Positions 58,029-64,000 of a DNA stretch of 64,000 nt are shown in pieces. The position numbers and the translations under genes are program-made. A model generated the notes under the pieces. It was not told where the DNA came from, did not search any database, and saw only the letters and a list, made by a program, of their open reading frames with translations. Source of the stretch: Acinetobacter sp. TR3 (GTDB lineage Bacteria > Pseudomonadota > Gammaproteobacteria > Pseudomonadales > Moraxellaceae); assembly GCF_027105055.1 (NCBI RefSeq), contig NZ_CP114264.1, positions 3,038,001 to 3,102,000 of the forward strand, given 5' to 3'. Positions within the stretch are counted from its first letter, which is position 1, and each line of letters begins with the position of its first letter.

Positions 58029-60752
58029 TTATTTCCCCTCACCTGTTTGTGTTTCATTGTATTCAGCAACTGCCTGAACTTCCGGATGCGCTTGTGGAGC
58101 CCATGCCACTGGACGATCCGTATCTAACTCAAAATTAGAAATTGCATCTTTGACTAAACGATTTTCAACTTCACCTTCATCCGCTAATTTTTTCAATGTC
58201 GCAACCACGATATGCGCAGCATCAACACCAAAGAAACTACGTAAGTTCGCGCGTGTATCTGAACGGCCGTAACCATCTGTACCTAATGCAACAAATGGAC
58301 GACCATCCGGAAGATATGCACGAATTTGCTCGCTATACGCACGCATATGATCTGTGGCAGAAACGACAATACCTTCAGTACCACGTAACTGTTTAGATAC
58401 CCAAGATTCTTTCACTTCTTCAGCAAGCGCAAGCGGGTGTAGGCGGTTATATTCTTCACATGCCATCCCATCACGTGACAACTCATTGAAGCTCGTTACA
58501 CTCCAAACATTTGAGTGGATTTGATATTCATCACGTAAGATTTTCGCAGCTTTGATCACCTCACGAAGAATGACACCTGAACCCATTAATTGAACAGTTG
58601 CTTTTTCATCTTTTTCGAACAAGTACATACCACGTTTAATGCCTTCCTCAGCGCCTTCTGGCATTGCAGGATGCTCGTAGTTTTCGTTCATTACGGTTAA
58701 ATAATAGAACACTCGCTCTTGGTTCACATACATGCGTTGTAAACCGTCGTGTACGATCACAGCCAATTCATAACCAAAACATGGATCATAAGATACACAG
58801 TTTGGAATGGTATTCGCCAAGATATGTGAATGACCATCTTGATGCTGTAAACCTTCACCATTCAATGTAGTACGGCCAGCAGTCGCACCAAGTAAGAAAC
58901 CTTGTGCCTGCGCATCACCCGCAGCCCATGCAATATCACCAATACGTTGGAAACCAAACATTGAGTAGTACATGTACATTGGAATCATCGGCAAGTTATT
59001 GGTTGAATAACTGGTTGCCAACGCAGCCCACGCACTCATCGCACCCGCTTCGTTAATTCCTTCTTGCAGCATGTGACCATCACTTGCTTCACGATAATGC
59101 ATTAACTGTTCTTGGTCTTCTGGAGTATATTTTTGACCGTGAGCTGCATAAATACCCAGCTGACGGAACATCCCTTCTAAACCGAAAGTACGTGCTTCGT
59201 CTGGAACGATTGGCACGACGCGGTCTTTAATTGCTTTTTCTTTCAGTAATGCAGCAATTAAACGAACCATCAGCATCGTGGTCGATTGCTCTTTACCGCC
59301 AGAGCCATTTAATACAGCATCAAATACTGATAATTCAGGAATCGCTAAAGTTTCACTCTCACGACGACGTGCAGGTAGGTAACCACCTAATGCTTCACGA
59401 CGCGCCTTCATATACTTCATTTCTGGAGAGTTTTCACTTGGGCGATAGAATGGAAGCTCTTCTAACTTGTCATCGGTAAATGGCAAATTAAAACGGTCAC
59501 GTACATATTTCAAAGAGTCGATCTGCATTTTCTTGATTTGGTGGGTTTTGTTCACCGCTTCAATTTCTTCAGACAAACCGTAACCTTTAACCGTTTTCGC
59601 AAGAATAACGGTGGGTTGACCTTTGGCTTTCATTGCTTCTGCATAAGCAGCAAAAACTTTGTACGGGTCATGACCACCACGGTTAAGATTATCGATGTCT
59701 TCATCGCTCAAATCTTTGACCAGTTCCGCAGCTTCAGGGTACTTGCCAAAGAATTTCTCACGGGTATATGCACCACCTTTCACTTGATAGCGTTGGTACT
59801 CACCATCAACTGTTTCTTCCATGACCGCTTTTAAAGCGCCAGAAGCGTCTTGTGCAAGCAATGGGTCCCAATGACGACCCCAAACCACCTTAATCACACG
59901 CCAACCTGCACCACGGAACAATGATTCAAGCTCTTGGATGATCTTACCATTACCACGTACTGGGCCATCCAGACGCTGTAAGTTACAGTTCACCACCCAA
60001 ATCAGGTTATCTAGCTTTTCACGACCAGCAAGTGAAATTGCACCCGTACTTTCTGGCTCATCCATCTCACCATCGCCCAGATATGCCCAGACTTTACGAT
60101 TTTCTTCTTTAATCAAACCACGATTCATCAAGTACTTTTGAATGTGTGCTTGGTAAATCGACATAATTGGACCCAAACCCATGGACACGGTTGGGAACTG
60201 CCAATAGTCCGGCATTAAATAGGGATGTGGATAACTCGGAAGACCATTACCACCGACTTCACGGCGGAAATTATTCAATTGATCTTCAGTTAAACGTCCT
60301 TCCAAGAATGAACGTGCATAGATACCAGGGGCACAGTGACCTTGGTAATAAATCATGTCGCCGCCAAAGTTATTGCTGTTTGCGCGGAAGAAATGGTTAA
60401 AACCAACATCATATAAGGTTGCAGACGATGCGAAACTTGCAAGGTGACCACCGAGGTCATCGCCCGTTTTATTCGCACGTAATACCATTGCCAAAGCATT
60501 CCAGCGGATCAATGCGCGGATACGGCGTTCCATATCTTGGTCGCCTGGCATCGCGGGTTGTTCTTCAACAGAAATCGTATTGAGATAAGGTGTATTTAAG
60601 CGTTGGATCGGAACATGTTTTGCAATAGCCTGTTGATAAAGTTTTTCTAATAAGAATGCGGCGCGTTCCGTGCCCATATGTTGTAATACTGAATCAAATG
60701 CTTCTTGCCATTCTTGGGTTTCCTGCGCGTCTGAGTCGCCATAAAACGCCAT
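58029..60752 (-). CDS. aceE: Pyruvate dehydrogenase E1, homodimeric type
   Basis: A 907-residue decarboxylase using thiamine diphosphate. The cofactor motif GDGEMDEPES to NCNLQRLDGP is present, along with the early QGHCAPGIYARSFLEGRLTE. AGGTGA 5 nt before the ATG at 60752 fixes the start; an upstream GTG at 60761 overlaps this ribosome site. Slightly longer than E. coli AceE (887). First gene of aceE-aceF; lpd is not in the window. Confidence 0.97.
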   Translation of the reverse strand: MAFYGDSDAQETQEWQEAFDSVLQHMGTERAAFLLEKLYQQAIAKHVPIQRLNTPYLNTISVEEQPAMPGDQDMERRIRALIRWNALAMVLRANKTGDDLGGHLASFASSATLYDVGFNHFFRANSNNFGGDMIYYQGHCAPGIYARSFLEGRLTEDQLNNFRREVGGNGLPSYPHPYLMPDYWQFPTVSMGLGPIMSIYQAHIQKYLMNRGLIKEENRKVWAYLGDGEMDEPESTGAISLAGREKLDNLIWVVNCNLQRLDGPVRGNGKIIQELESLFRGAGWRVIKVVWGRHWDPLLAQDASGALKAVMEETVDGEYQRYQVKGGAYTREKFFGKYPEAAELVKDLSDEDIDNLNRGGHDPYKVFAAYAEAMKAKGQPTVILAKTVKGYGLSEEIEAVNKTHQIKKMQIDSLKYVRDRFNLPFTDDKLEELPFYRPSENSPEMKYMKARREALGGYLPARRRESETLAIPELSVFDAVLNGSGGKEQSTTMLMVRLIAALLKEKAIKDRVVPIVPDEARTFGLEGMFRQLGIYAAHGQKYTPEDQEQLMHYREASDGHMLQEGINEAGAMSAWAALATSYSTNNLPMIPMYMYYSMFGFQRIGDIAWAAGDAQAQGFLLGATAGRTTLNGEGLQHQDGHSHILANTIPNCVSYDPCFGYELAVIVHDGLQRMYVNQERVFYYLTVMNENYEHPAMPEGAEEGIKRGMYLFEKDEKATVQLMGSGVILREVIKAAKILRDEYQIHSNVWSVTSFNELSRDGMACEEYNRLHPLALAEEVKESWVSKQLRGTEGIVVSATDHMRAYSEQIRAYLPDGRPFVALGTDGYGRSDTRANLRSFFGVDAAHIVVATLKKLADEGEVENRLVKDAISNFELDTDRPVAWAPQAHPEVQAVAEYNETQTGEGK

Positions 60753-60894
60753 ACAATTCACCTTTTCCCTTAAGTTATTTTGACCTTATATATTTATCAT
60801 GTTTTGGCGCTATGGAGGTATCGCCCCAAATGAATACAAAATCCCTTAATATTTTCTTGCTAAATAGTCATTGACTTAAATGAAACAAAAAATA

Positions 60895-60920
60895 TAAAAA
60901 AACGCCAATTAAGGCGCTTT
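60895..60920 (-). terminator. Terminator of the M23 peptidase gene
   Basis: GCGCC-TTAATT-GGCGT on the minus strand followed by seven T. Short stem but good T tract. Confidence 0.6.
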
Positions 60921-60957
60921 CTTTTAAAAATTAATATACAACTGTTAACAAATTAGC

Positions 60958-61662
60958 TTAAGGCAACATGGCAAGATAAGTTGTTGGATTTTTACGTTGA
61001 CCATCTTTGACAACTTCAAAATGCAAATGTGGTCCTGTACAACGTCCAGTACAGCCTACATTGGCAATATGTTCGCCTGCACTAACGCGATCACCCGCAT
61101 TCACCATTAAGCGTGAAGCATGTGCATAACGAGTGATATAACCGTTGCCATGATCGATTTCAACATATTGACCATAACCTGACCCCCAACCTGATTTGGT
61201 TACAACACCAGAACCCGTTGAATAAATAGGTGTACCTGATGGTGCTGCTAAATCAACACCCGAATGATGACGTGTCGTTCCTAATAAGGTGCGATTGCCC
61301 CATGTTGAACTTACCCGTCCTTCTTGAAGTGGATGATTAACTAACCACGAATAACCTGTATTTGCTGAAAAAGATGGTGCATTATCTTCGGCAGTCGATG
61401 AAATCGCTGAACGACCATATTTTCTTTCGATCGTAGCATTATTCAATTCAATGGTTTTTTCGCGCAATTTAACTGATACATTCGATACGGCAGGCAAATC
61501 AATATCATCAGGATGGCTATAAGAACCTTGTGCTAAGGTTTTAGATAATTGCTCTAGGCGGTCACCATCTGTTGCTTGACCAATATTTTGATAATCTGCA
61601 AAAGCAACCGAAGCGGCTGAAGCAGCGAGTGAGAATGCAAGTAAAATACGACGCGTATGCAT
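60958..61662 (-). CDS. M23 family metallopeptidase (LytM-type)
   Basis: A 234-residue periplasmic protein. An Arg-rich start and a hydrophobic signal (ILLAFSLAASAASVAFA) are followed by a LytM domain. Zinc ligands are in HHSGVDLAAPSGTPIYS and GRCTGPHLHFEVVKDG, with the family's GNGYITRYAHAS between. Ligands are complete, so peptidoglycan hydrolysis is likely. The ATG at 61662 with AAGAGGT before it is preferred to the earlier ATG at 61704. Confidence 0.88.
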   Translation of the reverse strand: MHTRRILLAFSLAASAASVAFADYQNIGQATDGDRLEQLSKTLAQGSYSHPDDIDLPAVSNVSVKLREKTIELNNATIERKYGRSAISSTAEDNAPSFSANTGYSWLVNHPLQEGRVSSTWGNRTLLGTTRHHSGVDLAAPSGTPIYSTGSGVVTKSGWGSGYGQYVEIDHGNGYITRYAHASRLMVNAGDRVSAGEHIANVGCTGRCTGPHLHFEVVKDGQRKNPTTYLAMLP

Positions 61663-61768
61663 AAAAAACCTCTTGAAACCGTCCTTAAATAGTTCCTTTA
61701 TCATCTCTTCCTTGATAACAGTTAAAATGAACGCTTAAGATGAGCAGATAACCTCGAAGGAAGTTAAC

Positions 61769-62209
61769 ATGTCTGAACCTAGCAACGTTTTTCAACAGAA
61801 AGGACAACACATAAAAACTGGAAACTTAACGTTTCTGACTACGCAAGTGACTCAATGGAAACAACTTACGAAAATTATTCAACCTATACTGCCCCAACCA
61901 GAGCAATGGCAGGTTGTTTGTTATCAACATGGAGTTCTGATCATAACTGGTGAAAATCAAGCGATGATTAGTCAACTCAGCTATTTACAAAGCAACTATG
62001 TTGCGCAGTTAGCTCAATTAGAAGGACTCAAAGACTTACGAAAAATCCAAGTTCGTCTAAGAAACAAAATGAATGTTCCTCGTGAACCTTCTCCCCCATC
62101 TAAAACACTTTCTTCAGAAACCCAAGAGCAGTTACGCAGCGCCGCTGAATATGTGAGCGACCCTAAGCTTAGCCAAGCTTTACTACGTTTGGCAAGCAAT
62201 AAAAAGTAA
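61769..62209 (+). CDS. dciA: DciA (DUF721) helicase loader
   Basis: A 146-residue protein with the N-terminal KH-like DUF721 domain (LTKIIQPILPQPEQWQVVCY, then QLAQLEGLKDLRKIQVRLR) and a disordered Pro/Ser-rich C-terminus. DciA is the usual replicative-helicase loader in bacteria lacking DnaC. Adjacent to lpxC but divergent in direction of reading from the M23 gene; this neighbourhood is a common one for dciA. Confidence 0.87.
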   Translation: MSEPSNVFQQKGQHIKTGNLTFLTTQVTQWKQLTKIIQPILPQPEQWQVVCYQHGVLIITGENQAMISQLSYLQSNYVAQLAQLEGLKDLRKIQVRLRNKMNVPREPSPPSKTLSSETQEQLRSAAEYVSDPKLSQALLRLASNKK

Positions 62210-62307
62210 ACCACTTATCTTAGGTATTGAAATATACACTTATTTTATGTGAACTAAATCTCAACTTTTATTGTTATAATATAACATAGTCAATAAAAGA
62301 CAATGAC

Positions 62308-63210
62308 TTATGTCACACTCACATAAGAAATCGGACAATCATTATCGTTATTAAATGTTACAATTTCATAACTACTCGGATCATTTTGAACATTGCGTAA
62401 CAGCTGATTATTGAGTGCATGCCCTGATTTATAGCCATCAAACTTAGCAATTACCTGATGACCTAATAAATATAAATCACCAACAGCATCTAAAATCTTA
62501 TGACGCACGAACTCATCAGCAAAGCGTAATCCCTCTTCATTAACCACACCTGTATCATCAACACCAATCGCGTTCTCTAAGCTCGCCCCTAAAGCCAGAT
62601 TATTCGCCTTTAAATAATCAAGATCTTTCATAAAGCCGAAAGTTCGCGCTTCACTGACTTCGTATACAAAAGTTTCCGTTGAAAAATCAATCGACACGGA
62701 TTGGTATTCTTTAGCAAATGCGGGATGATCAAAATCAATCGTAAAGTTGAGTTGAAAACCTGAATGCGGGGTGAAAATAGCACGCTTATCTTCAATGAGT
62801 GCTTCAACAGGTTTTAGAATTCTAATAAATTTCTTTGGTGCATCTTGCTCTGCTAACTCACCTTGCATGAGTAAATAAATAAATGGACCTGCACTGCCAT
62901 CCATAATAGGTACTTCGGAAGCGGAGACCTCGATGATTAAATTATCAATGCCTAATCCCGCTATAGCACTCATCACATGCTCAATCGTACCGACTTTTAT
63001 ATCTTCTCGGACAAGATTGGAACACATAAATGCTTCTTGAATGAGTAAAGCATTCGCAGGAATTTCTACAGGAGGATTGAGGTCAATACGGCGAAAGATA
63101 ATACCTCCATCAATATGGTGAGGAACAAAATTAATCAGCACCTTTTGACCACTATGCAGACCAATACCGCTCGCTTTCACCACACGCTTGAGAGTACGTT
63201 GTTTCACCAT
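62308..63210 (-). CDS. lpxC: UDP-3-O-acyl-N-acetylglucosamine deacetylase LpxC
   Basis: A 300-residue zinc enzyme, first committed step of lipid A synthesis. Zinc ligands are in [18 protein letters not shown] and [19 protein letters not shown]; the general base His is in [11 protein letters not shown] near the C-terminus. Length typical of LpxC (about 300). Downstream of ftsZ on the same strand. Confidence 0.96.
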   Translation of the reverse strand: MVKQRTLKRVVKASGIGLHSGQKVLINFVPHHIDGGIIFRRIDLNPPVEIPANALLIQEAFMCSNLVREDIKVGTIEHVMSAIAGLGIDNLIIEVSASEVPIMDGSAGPFIYLLMQGELAEQDAPKKFIRILKPVEALIEDKRAIFTPHSGFQLNFTIDFDHPAFAKEYQSVSIDFSTETFVYEVSEARTFGFMKDLDYLKANNLALGASLENAIGVDDTGVVNEEGLRFADEFVRHKILDAVGDLYLLGHQVIAKFDGYKSGHALNNQLLRNVQNDPSSYEIVTFNNDNDCPISYVSVT

Positions 63211-63268
63211 ACCATGACAACTTCATTTGCAAAAACCGATATAAGTTAGCATATTTTGCCATTTTAAA

Positions 63269-63299
63269 AAAATAAAAAAGGGAGCAATTACTTGCCCCC
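63269..63299 (-). terminator. Terminator of ftsZ
   Basis: GGGGGCAA-GTAA-TTGCTCCC on the minus strand (one mismatch) followed by a long T tract. Confidence 0.7.
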
Positions 63300-63321
63300 T
63301 CTCTCTAAACATATGATTTTA

Positions 63322-64000
63322 TTATTTACGCTGCTGATTTTTCAGATAGTCTTGAATACTCATTGGCGATGAACGTGGTGTAGAACTTGGCGCTGCTGTA
63401 GCAGGTACGTCTACATTTGCACGTTTACTGATCGCTGGAACATCATCTTCATCAACTGGCTGCTGAGCAACTGCTTGAACAGGTGCATGATGTGCAGTCA
63501 CTGTACGTTTCTTATGTTCAACTTCAGATGCATTACGGGTCAAACCAGTCGCAATCACAGTGACACGAAGTTCATCACGTGCATCAGGATCAAATACCGT
63601 ACCGTAGAAGATTTCACCTTCATCCAAATCAACAATTTGATTCACGACATCCGTAATGATTTCAGTTTCACGCAAGGTAATATCATCACCACCCGTGATA
63701 TTGATCAATACACCTTTCGCATTGATAATATTCACATTATCCAATAACGGGCTACGAATCGCTTGTTCAGCAGCTTGGCGCGCACGGTCTTCACCACGAC
63801 CCAAACCCGCACCCATCATAGCATAACCACGAGTACTCATGGCTGTTTTCAAGTCTGCAAAGTCTAGGTTAATATGACCACGATTTACAACCAAGTCAAA
63901 GATACTACGAACGGCATTTAATAATACGTCATCTGCCTTTTTATAGGCATCTTTCATTGAAATATCGCCATAAACGCTGAGTAAGCGTTGGTTTGGAATG
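63322..64000 (-). CDS. ftsZ: Cell division protein FtsZ, C-terminal part
   Basis: The last 225 codons of FtsZ; the 5' part lies beyond the window edge. Visible are IPNQRLLSVYGD at the edge, the T7-to-C-terminal core (SRGYAMMGAGLGRGEDRARQ; DELRVTVIATGLTRN), a variable linker, and a short conserved C-terminal tail (MSIQDYLKNQQRK) that differs from the E. coli DIPAFLRKQ form. The tail binds FtsA/ZipA. The apparent Met start at 63957 is internal. Confidence 0.95.
   Translation of the reverse strand, partial: IPNQRLLSVYGDISMKDAYKKADDVLLNAVRSIFDLVVNRGHINLDFADLKTAMSTRGYAMMGAGLGRGEDRARQAAEQAIRSPLLDNVNIINAKGVLINITGGDDITLRETEIITDVVNQIVDLDEGEIFYGTVFDPDARDELRVTVIATGLTRNASEVEHKKRTVTAHHAPVQAVAQQPVDEDDVPAISKRANVDVPATAAPSSTPRSSPMSIQDYLKNQQRK

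Overview
The window reads as chromosomal DNA of an Acinetobacter species. It is low in GC, the core genes (lpxC, ftsZ, dciA, aceEF, guaB, glmM, kup, uvrA, ssb) look like Moraxellaceae proteins, and one gene is a recognisable Omp33-36 porin, a family typical of this genus. The species cannot be fixed from the sequence alone. Most of the window is ordinary housekeeping DNA; the accessory signal is one insertion sequence, three broken genes and several regulatory elements.

Layout. 1-5.4 kb: AraC-type regulator, a decayed aquaporin gene, a small conserved protein, a secreted or anchored nuclease and the potassium transporter kup. 5.5-6.5 kb: tRNA-Ser(GGA), a gamma-glutamylcyclotransferase-like gene and tRNA-Thr(TGT). 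6.5-11.2 kb: a methyltransferase/FAD-oxidoreductase pair, a pirin, and a LysR regulator cut by an in-frame TGA. 11.3-17.2 kb: a complete GABA catabolism locus (gabD, gabT, gabR, gabP) with a matching 70-bp regulatory block in front of both gabT/gabR and gabP. 17.7-27.1 kb: ssb, a YajR-like MFS transporter, DUF475, tenA, a TetR/oxidoreductase/DUF1304 operon and uvrA. 27.1-29.1 kb: an IS3-family element with a 3-bp target duplication that splits a 237-codon sigma-factor-like gene. 29.4-33.8 kb: a diguanylate cyclase, a long AT-rich gap, the Omp33-36 porin and an ErdR-like response regulator. 34.2-36.0 kb: msuE-sfnG for dimethyl sulfone sulfur use. 36.1-41.1 kb: Lrp regulator, isochorismatase-like hydrolase, acs, a DUF805 protein and an MscS channel. 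41.1-45.8 kb: rsmE-waaA, a membrane SRPBCC protein, an old-yellow-enzyme/ArsR pair. 45.9-53.5 kb: prfB with its programmed +1 frameshift, a second porin, glmM-pdxH-recJ and guaB. 53.9-55.9 kb: a diiron-type metallo-beta-lactamase-fold protein, and a GDT1/UPF0016 transporter behind a yybP-ykoY manganese riboswitch. 56.1-64 kb: aceEF, an M23 peptidase, dciA, lpxC and the 3' part of ftsZ.

How genes work together. GabP imports GABA, GabT and GabD convert it to succinate, and GabR probably controls both transcription units. The ErdR-like regulator and acs lie about 3.4 kb apart; in Pseudomonas an ErdR-type regulator controls acetate/ethanol genes, and acs here has a 9-bp inverted repeat upstream. 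The most informative oddities are the IS insertion with its reconstructable target gene and unusual orfA/orfB frames, the decayed aqpZ, the stop in the LysR gene, the duplicated GabR-type control block and the riboswitch leader. I found no CRISPR array, prophage, toxin-antitoxin pair or clear defence island, and no convincing undescribed multi-gene system.
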